From assembly GCA_035297265.1 (NCBI GenBank), contig DATGZH010000039.1, positions 23,124-87,123 of the forward strand: DNA of 64,000 nucleotides. Direction: 5' to 3'. Shown one piece after another: positions 24,455 through 33,501 of this stretch. The position numbers were made by a program, and so were the translations under genes. The notes beneath the pieces are model-generated. The model was not told the origin of the DNA. It saw only the letters and a list, made by a program, of their open reading frames with translations, and searched no databases. The stretch's first letter is position 1; each line of letters begins with the position of its first letter. This DNA comes from DATGZH01 sp035297265. GTDB lineage: Bacteria; Actinomycetota; Acidimicrobiia; Acidimicrobiales; RAAP-2.

Positions 24455-25294
24455 GTGGCCGCAGCCAGAGACCTCCAGGCCGAGGCCGACCAGATCCTCT
24501 GGTTCCACTCGATCGACCTCGGCCACGGGGTGCGGACCAAGGGCTTGTCCGAACTGGCGCTCTCCGAGGACCAGCTGCCCTCCATGGCCGGTCGCACCGT
24601 GCTCGACATCGGTGCGTGGGACGGCTACTACTCCTTCCTCGCCGAGCGCCAGGGGGCCACCCGGGTGGTGGCCCTCGACCACTACGCCTGGGGCGTGGAC
24701 TTCGTGGCCCGCGGCGCCTACTGGCAGCGCTGCATCGAAGAGGGCGTCCTCCCGGACCAGTCGAAGGACACTACGGAGTTCTGGCGCCCCGACCTCCCGG
24801 GTCGCCGGGGCTTCGAGTTCGCCCACCGGGTGCTCGAGAGCAAGGTCGAGCCCGTGCTGGGGGACTTCATGACCTCGGACCTCGACGCCCTCGGCCCGTT
24901 CGACGTCGTCCTCTACCTCGGCGTGCTCTACCACATGAAAGAGCCGCTCAGCGCCATCGAGCGGGTGCGGAAGGTGACCGGGTCGGTGGCCGCGATCGAG
25001 ACCGAGGCCGTGCATTTCCAGCACATGGACCACGAGCCGCTGCTCCAGTTCCACGCTGGGAGCGACGTGCAGACCGACTTCGGCAACTGGTTCGTGCCGA
25101 CCATCGCCGCGCTGCGGGCCCTCTGCATCGCCGCCGGCTTCTCGAAGGTCGAGGTGGTCGAGGGGCCGCCCGCCGCGCCGCCGCCCGAGGAGCCGTCGCG
25201 GGCCTGGCGCCTGCGCAACCGCTCGGCCCCGCCACCCCCGCCACCCTCCGCGCCGACCTGTGCCTACCGGGCGGTCGTCCACGCCTACGTCTGA
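24455..25294 (+). CDS. SAM-dependent methyltransferase (DUF1698/CmoB-like)
   Basis: The start at GTG 24455 gives 279 residues. QADQILWFHSIDLGHGVRTKG at the N-terminus and VLDIGAWDGYYSFLAERQGA as motif I, then VLYLGVLYHMKEPLSAIER, match the CmoB/mo5U-type methyltransferase family, which in bacterial surface loci is often applied to sugars. The FDVVLYLGVLYHM block is particularly typical. The C-terminus is Pro-rich. It converges on the repeat protein at 25319. Confidence 0.8.
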   Translation: MAAARDLQAEADQILWFHSIDLGHGVRTKGLSELALSEDQLPSMAGRTVLDIGAWDGYYSFLAERQGATRVVALDHYAWGVDFVARGAYWQRCIEEGVLPDQSKDTTEFWRPDLPGRRGFEFAHRVLESKVEPVLGDFMTSDLDALGPFDVVLYLGVLYHMKEPLSAIERVRKVTGSVAAIETEAVHFQHMDHEPLLQFHAGSDVQTDFGNWFVPTIAALRALCIAAGFSKVEVVEGPPAAPPPEEPSRAWRLRNRSAPPPPPPSAPTCAYRAVVHAYV

Positions 25295-25318
25295 GCGGCG
25301 GCCCCCCTCGGGCCGCCC

Positions 25319-27664
25319 TCAGAACCCGGCGATGCCGATGACCGGTGCGGCGAGTGGCTGGCCGCCCATCGAGCCGGCGAACGCCGCGTCGCCGAAGGCG
25401 AAGACCCCGCCGTCGGGCGAGACGAAGCGGTAGCCGCCGCCGTCGGCCGTCGCCATGGCGTCCACGATCGGCGCGGCGAGCGGGCGGCCGCCCATCGAGC
25501 CGAAGAAGGGCGCGCCCAAGGCGAACACCCCGCCGTCGGTCCCGACCTCCCAGTAGCCGGCGGTGTTCGATTCGAGGTCGAGCGACTCGATGGTCCCGAC
25601 GAGCGTCTGGCCGCCCATGGAGCCGAAGTACTGGGCGTCACCGTAGGTGAACACCCCGCCGTCTCTCGAGACGAGCCGGTAGCCCCCGCCGTCGGCGGTG
25701 GCCGAGATGCCGACGATCGGGGCGTGCAGGGCTATGCCCGCGGCCGAGCCCCAGTAGGTGGCGTCGCCGAAGGCGAACACCCCGCCGTCGGAGGCCACCA
25801 ACCAGTAGCCGCCGCCATCGGGCGTGGCCGCCATCCCGACGATGGGCGCGACGAGGTGCTGACCGCCCATCGAGCCGTGGTACTGCGCCTGCCCGAAGGC
25901 GAACACCCCGCCGTCCGAGGCCACCAGCCAATAGCCGCCGATCGACGGCGCCTCGGCCATGCCCACGATCGGGGCATCGAGATGGAGACCGCCGGTCGAC
26001 CCGCAATAGGGCTGACCGAAGCTGAAGATGCCGCCGTCCGAGGCGACCAGGTTGTAGCCGTCCCAGGCCGCGGCGGGGATGGTGCACGGCGGGATGCTGT
26101 TCGGCGCCGGGAGCCCGCCGGCGTTGCCGGTCAGCTGCGGGTCGTGGTGGAACATCGGCCAGGAGCCGGCGCCGACGGCTTCGGCGCCGTTCGTGCCGGC
26201 AATCTCGTAGTGCTGGATGTAGGCCTGCGAGGCGTCGAAACCGCTGTAACCGGCGATCGTGATGCCCACGTTGCCGTCCGGGTCGTCGGTGACGAGCGGG
26301 GCGTTCTGGAGGCCGAGGACACTCGCTAAGCCGGACATATGGTGCGAGGTGGCGAGCTCGCTCACGACGGCGCCGGTGCGGCCGTCGATGATGAAGAGCC
26401 CCTGGATCGTGGGCACCAGGATGTCGTCGTACCCCTGGTTGAAGATGTCGGCCGCCACCACCGAGCCGATGATCTCGTTCGGTGTGCCGGTCTCGTTCAG
26501 CTTCGACACGTCGCTCTGCCAGACGACCGCTCCGGTGGCAGCGTCGAGGACCGAGACCTGGGCGCCTGAGGAGTTGTAGGTGCCCTCGACCACCTGGAGC
26601 TGGCCGTTCCCGAGCACGTCGGCGAGGGCCGGGCTGCTCCCGGTCGCCCCGCCGAGGTCGGTCGACCAGACCTGGTGGCAGGAGGTGTCGAAGGCCTTCA
26701 CCGTGTCGGTGTCGGCGGCGTTCGGGAAGAAGCTCCCGGTCCCGACGACGATCCCGGTGGCCCCGCCGGCGAGGATGCCGCCGATGGCCGGGGAGGAGTC
26801 GACGGTCTGGTCGGTGTCGTCGTGGCAGATGAGGCCGCCCCGGTCGTTCAGGATCCGCAGATGTCCCCCAGCCGTGTAGCCCTGGCCGTTGGCGAAGCCC
26901 GGCGACTGGTCGCCGCCCTCGACGATCTCGTTGCGGCCGGTCCCGTAGAGGTCGCCGATGGCCGCGGTGGAGAAGTCGCTGTCCGAGGTGAAGAAGGGCC
27001 AGCCCGGGAGGACCGACCCGCTCCCGGCGTCGAGGGCGTACTCCTCCTGGTCGAGTGAGCCGGCGACGACGCCCGTCTTGCCCTGGAGGGTGCCGACGCT
27101 GAGCGAGGCCTGCACCCCGTTGGCCGGCTGGGCGTCGGTCGGCGGGTCGACGACCGGCGTGTACCAGAGCTGGACGCCGGTGGGCCCGAAGCCGTAGTAG
27201 CCGGCGTTCGGGGCCAGGGGCACGGCGGCGTTGCCCGAACCGACGAAAACGTCGTCGAGGCCGTTGCCCGGCAAAGGGGCCACCGATGGGGTCGAGTCCA
27301 CCGGGGCCTGGGCGTTGACCGGCCAGCCGGGCACGGCCGTCGCCGGCCCGGGCGAGCTCAGGTAATGGGTGTTGAGGTAGTAGCCGTAGACGTTGCCGGC
27401 CCGGTCGCCGACGACCACCGCTGGCCCACCGGGCAGCTGGGCCAGGTTCGGCGAGGACTCGGCGATGGGTTGGCCCCCGTTGTTGATTGCGGCCACTTCC
27501 CATTGCAGCTGGATCGGGGGCGCCGCCGCAGTGGGCGCGCTGGGGGAGAGCTCAAGCACCCAGGTGACGAGGACGAGGGACATCCCGAGGTACAGCAGCC
27601 AGCGAGCCTGCCGCAGGGAGCCCGCCATCCAGAGAGTTTGGCGCAGAGGGAGTGCTGTTTTCAT
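25319..27664 (-). CDS. membrane-anchored beta-propeller protein with C-terminal DGGVFAFG repeats
   Basis: This is a 781-residue protein. An N-terminal segment (WLLYLGMSLVLVTWVLEL) acts as a signal or anchor. Residues 50-510 are FG-GAP/PQQ-like blades (NLAQLPGGPAVVVGDRAGN, SSPALADVLGNGQLQVVEG). Residues 530-781 hold six repeats of about 43 residues with consensus GYWLVASDGGVFAFGDAxY followed by GSMGGxxLxAPIVGIA. The protein is presumably displayed on the cell surface. A close paralogue follows at 27767 and the same repeats end the SpoIID protein at 34493. The start is ATG with a weak ribosome site; ATG 27628 is an alternative. Confidence 0.8.
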   Translation of the reverse strand: MKTALPLRQTLWMAGSLRQARWLLYLGMSLVLVTWVLELSPSAPTAAAPPIQLQWEVAAINNGGQPIAESSPNLAQLPGGPAVVVGDRAGNVYGYYLNTHYLSSPGPATAVPGWPVNAQAPVDSTPSVAPLPGNGLDDVFVGSGNAAVPLAPNAGYYGFGPTGVQLWYTPVVDPPTDAQPANGVQASLSVGTLQGKTGVVAGSLDQEEYALDAGSGSVLPGWPFFTSDSDFSTAAIGDLYGTGRNEIVEGGDQSPGFANGQGYTAGGHLRILNDRGGLICHDDTDQTVDSSPAIGGILAGGATGIVVGTGSFFPNAADTDTVKAFDTSCHQVWSTDLGGATGSSPALADVLGNGQLQVVEGTYNSSGAQVSVLDAATGAVVWQSDVSKLNETGTPNEIIGSVVAADIFNQGYDDILVPTIQGLFIIDGRTGAVVSELATSHHMSGLASVLGLQNAPLVTDDPDGNVGITIAGYSGFDASQAYIQHYEIAGTNGAEAVGAGSWPMFHHDPQLTGNAGGLPAPNSIPPCTIPAAAWDGYNLVASDGGIFSFGQPYCGSTGGLHLDAPIVGMAEAPSIGGYWLVASDGGVFAFGQAQYHGSMGGQHLVAPIVGMAATPDGGGYWLVASDGGVFAFGDATYWGSAAGIALHAPIVGISATADGGGYRLVSRDGGVFTYGDAQYFGSMGGQTLVGTIESLDLESNTAGYWEVGTDGGVFALGAPFFGSMGGRPLAAPIVDAMATADGGGYRFVSPDGGVFAFGDAAFAGSMGGQPLAAPVIGIAGF

Positions 27665-27706
27665 AGGTCGAGGTCAGACGGGGCTCGAGGGTCGGGTTGA
27701 AAGGGT

Positions 27707-27741
27707 GGAGCCCGGTGGCGATTGACTCGCCACCGGGCTCC
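27707..27741 (-). terminator. 15-bp perfect hairpin between the two repeat-protein genes
   Basis: GGAGCCCGGTGGCGA and TCGCCACCGGGCTCC form a perfect 15-bp stem with a 5-base loop, 26 bases beyond the stop of the gene at 27767 on the minus strand. On that strand it is followed by ACCCTTTC. It is a good candidate terminator separating the two paralogues. Confidence 0.65.
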
Positions 27742-27766
27742 GTGGATGCATCCGGGAGGGGGACCG

Positions 27767-30100
27767 CTACGGCGCCCCCGCGGTGGCCACGATGTTGCTC
27801 ACGTGCACGCCCATCGCCGGGAGCGACCCGTAGAACTGGGCGTCGCCGAAGGCGAAGAGCCCGCCGTCGTCGCCCACCATGAGATAGCCGCGACCGGACG
27901 GGGAGGGCGTGATCCCGACGACGTTGTTGACGTGCACGCCCATCGCCGGGAGCGAGCCGACGTAGCCGGCGTCGCCGAAGGCGAAGACCCCGCCGTCGTT
28001 GCCCACCATCCAGTAGCCCTTCCCGTCGGCGGTCGGCACGATGCCCACGATGTTGTTCACGTGGATGCCGAGGGCGGGGAGCGAACCGACGAACCCGGCG
28101 TCGCCGAAGGCGAAGACCCCGCCGTCGTTGCCCACCATCCAGTAGCCGCGGCCGTCGGCGGTCGGCACGATGCCCACGATGTTGTTGACGTGGATGCCGA
28201 GGGCCGGCAGTGACCCGACGAACCCGGCGTCGCCGAAGGCGAAGGCTCCGCCGTCGTTGCCGATCATCCAGTAGCCCTTGCCGTCGGCGGTCGGCACGAT
28301 GCCCACGACGTTGGTGACGGCCACGTTGTCGCCGGGTAAGGACCCGTACTCGCTGGCATCGTCGAAGGCGAAGACCCCGCCGTCTCTGGCCACGAGCCAG
28401 TAACCACCGGCGTCATGGGTGACGGCGATGCCTACGATCGGTTGATTGAGGGCGATGGCCCCGGTCGACCCGCAGAACGGCAGGTTGCCGAAGTTGAAGA
28501 CGCCGCCGTCGTTGCCGACCATGTAGTAGCCGATGGGCTTGCCGGCCGGCGGGTTGCACGGCACCACGATGGTCACCGGGGTCCCGGCGTCGCCGGTCAG
28601 CTGGGGGTCGTGGTGGAACATCGGCCAGGCCCCGGTCTCGTCCGCGTTCACCCCACCGGGGTTGGCCATCTCGAAGTGGTCGATGACGCCCTGGTTCTGG
28701 TTCGTGTACCCGGCGATCGTGATGCCGATCGTGCCGTTCGGGTCATTGGTGACGAGGGGTGAGCTCTGGAAGCCCTCCTCATTCTGCTCGAGGACGGCCA
28801 CCTTCGCCCCGGTCCGCCCGTCGAAGATGTCGACGCCTTCGGTCGTCGGTACGAGCAGGTCCTGGTAGCCCTGGCCCGTGAGGTCGGCTGTGGTGATGGA
28901 ACCGATGACCGCGCCGTCGGCCGGCTCGCTCCAGTCCACCGCCCCGTTGGCCCCGTTCAACACGTAGACCGTCCCACTCGTGTTCGCGTCACCGATGTTG
29001 GTGCCCTCGACCACCTGGAGCTGGCCGTTGCCGAGCACGTCGGCGAGGGCCGGGCTGTCTGACGTCACGCCGTCGAGGCTGGCCGACCACAGCTCGTTGC
29101 AGTGGGTGTCCACCGCGAAGACCTTGTTGGTGTCCGAGGCGCCCTGGAAGAAGGCCCCGGTGCCGAAGGCGATGCCCACGGTCTGGCTCGAGCCGATGAA
29201 CTCGCCGACGGCGGCGGAGGACTCGAGCGCCTGGTTCGTCTGGAACTGGCAGACCTGGCCGCCGGCCGGAGCCCCGGTGCCGGCGTTGCCTGACGGGGAG
29301 ACGATCCGGAGCAGCCCGCCGTTGGTGTAGGTCACGCCGTAGGAGATGCCGGCCGAGCTGTCGGCGGCGTCGACGATGTAGGTCCGACCGCTGTGGTACA
29401 GGTCGGCCAGGGCCGGCGTGGCGAAGTCGGCGTCACCCTGGTACCAGGGGTAGCCGGGGAGGACGTTGCCCGTCGGGGCGTCGAAGGCGTAGGTCTCCTG
29501 ACCGAGCGACGGGGCGATCACGTCGGTGCCACCCTCGAGGTTGCCGACGGCGAGCGAGGCCCGTACCGCCTCGAAGGGGTTGGTGTCGGTCGAGGGGTTC
29601 TGGACCTGGCGGAACCACAGGTCGTTCCCGGACGGTCCGATGGCCTGGTAGCCACCTTGGTACTCGGCCGGGTTCGACGGGTTGCCGACGCCGACGAAGA
29701 CGTCGTCGAGGCCGTTGCCCCCGATCGGTGCCACCGACGGGGTCGAGTCGACGGGGACGCCGCCGGTGTGGAACGGCCAACCGGGCACCGGACCGCCGCC
29801 GTTCAGGTAGTAGGCCCACACGTTGCCGGCCCGGTCACCGACCACCGCGGCCGGACCGCCGGGGAGCTGGGCCACGTTGGGCGACGACAGCGCGACCGGG
29901 TTCCCCGTGTCGGGCAGCAAGACCGACCACGTCAGGTTGAGGCTCCCGATGGACGGCCGCAGCGTGGTGGCGCCGGCCGGACCGCCCGTTGCCGCCAGGG
30001 CGGTGACGCCGCCGATGGTCGCCGCGGCGACCATCGCAGCCACCCGGTGACGTCCATGATTGCGGACGGACGCGCCCGCACCGATCAAGGTCTTCCGCAT
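27767..30100 (-). CDS. secreted beta-propeller protein with C-terminal DGGVFAFG repeats
   Basis: ATG 30100 follows GGAGGGGAG and opens a signal peptide (MRKTLIGAGASVRNHGRHRV, hydrophobic core, GPAGATTL), giving 777 residues. The middle has the same propeller order as the paralogue at 25319 (NVAQLPGGPAAVVGDRAGNV, VDSTPSVAPIGGNGLDDVFV). The last six repeats are nearly identical to each other (GYWMVGNDGGVFAFGDAGF, then VGSLPALGIHVNNIVGIVPT), suggesting recent duplication. It is probably a surface structural or adhesive protein. Confidence 0.82.
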   Translation of the reverse strand: MRKTLIGAGASVRNHGRHRVAAMVAAATIGGVTALAATGGPAGATTLRPSIGSLNLTWSVLLPDTGNPVALSSPNVAQLPGGPAAVVGDRAGNVWAYYLNGGGPVPGWPFHTGGVPVDSTPSVAPIGGNGLDDVFVGVGNPSNPAEYQGGYQAIGPSGNDLWFRQVQNPSTDTNPFEAVRASLAVGNLEGGTDVIAPSLGQETYAFDAPTGNVLPGYPWYQGDADFATPALADLYHSGRTYIVDAADSSAGISYGVTYTNGGLLRIVSPSGNAGTGAPAGGQVCQFQTNQALESSAAVGEFIGSSQTVGIAFGTGAFFQGASDTNKVFAVDTHCNELWSASLDGVTSDSPALADVLGNGQLQVVEGTNIGDANTSGTVYVLNGANGAVDWSEPADGAVIGSITTADLTGQGYQDLLVPTTEGVDIFDGRTGAKVAVLEQNEEGFQSSPLVTNDPNGTIGITIAGYTNQNQGVIDHFEMANPGGVNADETGAWPMFHHDPQLTGDAGTPVTIVVPCNPPAGKPIGYYMVGNDGGVFNFGNLPFCGSTGAIALNQPIVGIAVTHDAGGYWLVARDGGVFAFDDASEYGSLPGDNVAVTNVVGIVPTADGKGYWMIGNDGGAFAFGDAGFVGSLPALGIHVNNIVGIVPTADGRGYWMVGNDGGVFAFGDAGFVGSLPALGIHVNNIVGIVPTADGKGYWMVGNDGGVFAFGDAGYVGSLPAMGVHVNNVVGITPSPSGRGYLMVGDDGGLFAFGDAQFYGSLPAMGVHVSNIVATAGAP
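27783..28320 (-). repeat. tandem 129-bp DNA repeats inside the repeat-protein gene
   Basis: Units of 129 bases (43 codons) repeat about four times with few substitutions; for example CCGACGAACCC recurs at 28086 and 28215. The outer units are more diverged. Near-identity at DNA level suggests recent expansion or gene conversion and makes the copy number prone to change. Confidence 0.75.
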
Positions 30101-30282
30101 CGACTCCCCTCCAGTGGTCGAGACCAGACCGCTCCTCATCATGCCCGACTGGTACGGCCTCTGGGCCGCGGCCGCCCCGGCCGGCGGGATCGGCCGGCCC
30201 TCATGTGCTGCGCTCGCCGACCCCGCGGCGAGGAGTCCCAGGTCGGGAAGCATCCGGGACGCCGGCGGTAACATCGCCGGTC

Positions 30283-31311
30283 GTGGATGCCCCCGGCTCG
30301 ACCGGCAGCGGGCCGCCCGCGGCCGCCGAAGGGGCGCCCAGCGGGGCAGCGGCCCGTCGGGAGGGCAACGCGGCAGCCCCCGACGCCGAGTTCTTCGCCG
30401 AGCTCGAGCGGGCCTTCGAGCGGCTCCGGCCCCAAGGCAGCCTGAACTGGAACTTCTCGGACGCCTTCACCCGGCTCGAGACCATGTTCGGCGAGCCGGC
30501 CCGTCGACCGTCGCTCGCCACCCCGCCTCCCGGCGCCGCCCCGGCCGGCCGAGGCCGGCGCCGGGCCGGCGCCCGGCGGGGCGAGGCCAAGCCGCCGGCG
30601 ACCGACGCCGCGGTGGCCCGGGCCGAGGACCCCGAGTTCGTGGCCGAGGGCTTCGACGCCACCGTCGAGGCGTTCCGTTTCCTCGGGGCCCGGGTCGAGG
30701 CCCTCGAGTCGGCGGCCCGCCGCCGTCACGAGCCGGTCGACGGTCTCGCTTGGCTGGTCGAGCCGGCCGACCTCTCGGGTCTCGCCGGGCCCCTCGCCGA
30801 GTGGTTCGGCGCCCACGGACCGGTGGGTGACGTGGTGCACGCGGAGGCCGGGGCCGGCGGACTGGCGGCCCGCCTCGGTGAGGCCGGCGTCGGGGTCCAG
30901 TGCGTCGAACCGCGGGGCGCCCTGGCGTGGGAGGTCTCGTCGAAGGGCCTCCCGGTGAGCGTGGAGGAGGCGGCGGGCCATCTCGGCGGGGTCGCGGCCG
31001 GCTCCGTCGGCGGCCTCGTCCTGAGCGGGGTCGTGGACCGCGTCGCCCTCGACGACGTGCTCGCGCTGCTGTCGCTGGCGCTCGGCCGTCTGGCCCCCGG
31101 GGCGCCCCTGGTGCTCGTCGGGGCGAAGCCCGGACCGTCGGGGTCGGGTTGGTCGGCGGTGGCCGCCGACCTCCTCCCCGGTCGGCCGCGCCACCTCGAG
31201 ACCTGGGTGCTCCTCCTCGAACGTACGGGCTTTTCGGAGGTCACCCCGATCGTCGTCACCGAGCAGGCGGCACGGGAGTTCTCGGTGCTGGGCGCGGTGC
31301 GCCCCGCCTGA
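30283..31311 (+). CDS. methyltransferase-like protein, paralogue of the one at 21109
   Basis: GTG 30283 gives 342 residues. After a disordered Ala/Pro-rich lead comes FFAELERAFERLRPQGSLNW, a second disordered stretch (residues 75-115), then a methyltransferase-like domain: VVHAEAGAGGLAARLGEAGV, VQCVEPRGALAWEV, GGLVLSGVVDRVALDDVLAL. It mirrors the 21109 protein in order and wording (GGVVLSGVVDGM). GTG 30205 is an upstream alternative. It sits directly before a GT4 gene, as its paralogue does. Confidence 0.55.
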   Translation: MDAPGSTGSGPPAAAEGAPSGAAARREGNAAAPDAEFFAELERAFERLRPQGSLNWNFSDAFTRLETMFGEPARRPSLATPPPGAAPAGRGRRRAGARRGEAKPPATDAAVARAEDPEFVAEGFDATVEAFRFLGARVEALESAARRRHEPVDGLAWLVEPADLSGLAGPLAEWFGAHGPVGDVVHAEAGAGGLAARLGEAGVGVQCVEPRGALAWEVSSKGLPVSVEEAAGHLGGVAAGSVGGLVLSGVVDRVALDDVLALLSLALGRLAPGAPLVLVGAKPGPSGSGWSAVAADLLPGRPRHLETWVLLLERTGFSEVTPIVVTEQAAREFSVLGAVRPA

Positions 31312-31321
31312 GGCGACGACC

Positions 31322-32386
31322 GTGGGCGGCATCCACCAGTTCGTCCCGTTGCTCCATGTGGGCGACGCCGTGGGCCAGCACACGCTCGACCTCCGGCGGC
31401 TGCTCACCGAGTCGGGGGTCGATGCGCAGATCTACGTCGAGCTCGACGACCCCGACACCGTGCACCTCACCAGGCCGGCCGGCTCCTACCCCGACCACGC
31501 CGCCCGGGGCGACCTGCTCGTCTACCAGTTCGCCACGGCGTCGGACCTGGCGCCCTGGTTGGCTGCCCGGCCCGAGCGGCTGGTCGTCAACTATCACAAC
31601 ATCACCCCGGCCGAGCTGTTCGCCCCGTGGGACAACGGCCTCGGACGCCACCAGGTCCGGGCGAAAGAGGAGCTCGTCATGCTCGCCCGCCGGGCCACCC
31701 TCGGCGTCGGGGTGTCCGAGTACAACCGCCGGGACCTCGTGGCCGCCGGTTACCAGGAGACGGCGGTCGTGCCGCCGATCGTGCGCTTCGCCACCGGCGC
31801 ACCGTCGTCGGCACCGCCCGAGGCCGACGGGCGGGGCGCCGCCCGCTGGCTCGCGGTCGGTCGGCTGGCCCCCAACAAGGCGCTCGAGGACACCCTGCAG
31901 GCGTTGCTCGTCTACCGGATGCGCCACGACCCGAAGGCCACGCTCACCGTGGTCGGCCGGCCGGCTATCCCGGTCTACGCGACGGCCGTCCGCCGCTTCG
32001 CCGCCGACCTGGGGCTCGGCGACGCCGTGCGGTTCACCGGCCGGCTCGAGGACGCCGGCCTCGTGGCCGCCTACCGCTCGTCCGACGTGCTCGTGATCAC
32101 CTCCGAGCACGAGGGCTTCTGCCTCCCGGCCCTCGAGGCGATGGCCAACGACCTCCCGGTCGTGGCCTACGCCGAGGGGGCGCTCCCCGAGGTGCTCGGC
32201 GACGCGGCCGACCTCCTCTCGACAAAGGATCCCCTCGTCGTGGCCGACGCCGTCCACCGTCTGGCCGCCGACCCGGCCTGGCGGGCCGCCCGGGTGGCCG
32301 CCGGTCGCCGGCGGCTCCCCGAGCTCCGCCTCGACCAGGCGGGGCCCCGTCTCGTGGAGCTCCTCCGCCGGGTGCGCGAGGGCTGA
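31322..32386 (+). CDS. GT4-family glycosyltransferase
   Basis: The 354-residue protein starts at GTG. IHQFVPLLHVGDAVGQHTLD matches the head of the 22092 enzyme, and the C-domain has WLAVGRLAPNKALEDTLQAL and ITSEHEGFCLPALEAMANDL, the GT4 donor motif. NYHNITPAELF in the N-domain is shared with the 32390 enzyme. It likely transfers a sugar during assembly of the exported surface glycan. Confidence 0.87.
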   Translation: MGGIHQFVPLLHVGDAVGQHTLDLRRLLTESGVDAQIYVELDDPDTVHLTRPAGSYPDHAARGDLLVYQFATASDLAPWLAARPERLVVNYHNITPAELFAPWDNGLGRHQVRAKEELVMLARRATLGVGVSEYNRRDLVAAGYQETAVVPPIVRFATGAPSSAPPEADGRGAARWLAVGRLAPNKALEDTLQALLVYRMRHDPKATLTVVGRPAIPVYATAVRRFAADLGLGDAVRFTGRLEDAGLVAAYRSSDVLVITSEHEGFCLPALEAMANDLPVVAYAEGALPEVLGDAADLLSTKDPLVVADAVHRLAADPAWRAARVAAGRRRLPELRLDQAGPRLVELLRRVREG

Positions 32387-32389
32387 CGG

Positions 32390-33463
32390 TCAGGCCGCCG
32401 CGGCCTGGACCAGCTCGACGAAGCGGCGCCTCGAGCGGGCGAGGGAGAAGTGCTCCACCCGGTGGGCGGCCGCCTCGGCCAGCCGGGCCCGGAGGGCCTC
32501 GTCGGTCAGCACCCGGTGCACCGCCGCCGCGAAGCGGGCCGGCTCCTTCGTCGGGAGGACGAGGCCGGCGTCACCCACCGTCTCGGGCACCGCGGTGACC
32601 CCGTAGGCCACGACGGGCACGCCGTGCCCCATGGCCTCGACGAGCGGGACGCAGAACCCCTCGTGGTCCGAGGCGCACACGAACGCGTCGACCGTCCGGT
32701 AGTAGGCCTCGAGGCCGGCCGGGCTGAGCGACCCGGTGACGACGACGGCGTCGGCCAGGCCGAGGCGGGCGGCGAAGGCCAGGAGGGCCGGCTCGTAGCG
32801 GTCGCCGAGCGGTGAGCCCACCAGGTGGAGCCGGGCCTTCGGGTCGTAGAGGCGGCGGTAGACGGCGAGCATCTTCACGAGGTCGTGGGGCGCCTTGTGG
32901 GGCGAGACCTTGCCCACGAAGAGGAAGTCGGCGCCGCCCTCGGCCCGGGCCCCGGCCAGGCGGGCCAGGACGGCGGGGTCGGGCTCTTCGCCGGCGCTCG
33001 TCATGTCGATGAGGAGCGGCACGACCGCGGTTTTCGCGTAGCCCACCTCGACGAGCTCGGACTCGTTGTAGCCCGAGTCGGCCACGGCGAGGCGGCTGTC
33101 GGGGGCCAGTCGGGCCAGCTGGGTGCGGCCGAGGCGCACCTCGTAGCCGACCTCGGGGGCCCACTCGTCGAGCAGCTCGGCCGGGGTGATGTTGTGGTAG
33201 TTGACGAGCTTCGGCTCGTCGCGCGCCGCCAGGACGTCGAAGGTCGGGCTCCCGATCGAGGCCTGGTAGAGGAGGAAGCGGTCCTTGCCCGTCCGGCCCA
33301 TGGCGGCGAGCGGCCGGCCCTCCTCGGCCACGTCGGGCGTGCAGTTGCCGTAGAAGATCTCCGAGTCGAACCCGGCCTCGTGTAGGGCGTCTCTGATCTC
33401 GAGGGTGTGGCGGCCGATGGCGTCGCGCGAGGCGAGGGACGGGATGACCTGGTCCACTCGCAC
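32390..33463 (-). CDS. GT4-family glycosyltransferase
   Basis: I chose GTG 33463, where VRVDQVIPSLASRDAIGRHT begins the family; the longer frame is a shadow of upstream sequence. The 357-residue product has FLFVGKVSPHKAPHDLVKML and CASDHEGFCVPLVEAMGHGV. It converges tail-to-tail with the 31322 gene, three bases apart. The pair appear to be diverged copies inverted relative to each other. Confidence 0.87.
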   Translation of the reverse strand: MRVDQVIPSLASRDAIGRHTLEIRDALHEAGFDSEIFYGNCTPDVAEEGRPLAAMGRTGKDRFLLYQASIGSPTFDVLAARDEPKLVNYHNITPAELLDEWAPEVGYEVRLGRTQLARLAPDSRLAVADSGYNESELVEVGYAKTAVVPLLIDMTSAGEEPDPAVLARLAGARAEGGADFLFVGKVSPHKAPHDLVKMLAVYRRLYDPKARLHLVGSPLGDRYEPALLAFAARLGLADAVVVTGSLSPAGLEAYYRTVDAFVCASDHEGFCVPLVEAMGHGVPVVAYGVTAVPETVGDAGLVLPTKEPARFAAAVHRVLTDEALRARLAEAAAHRVEHFSLARSRRRFVELVQAAAA

Positions 33464-33501
33464 GGCGCGGAGCGTACCAACGCCCGGCCAGGGCGCCGTT
33501 C

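Noticed and set aside
22910..25282. 790-residue minus-strand open frame
   Set aside because: It is the shadow of two glycosyltransferase genes and a methyltransferase gene in very GC-rich DNA; composition is His/Gly/Val/Arg-rich with no motif.
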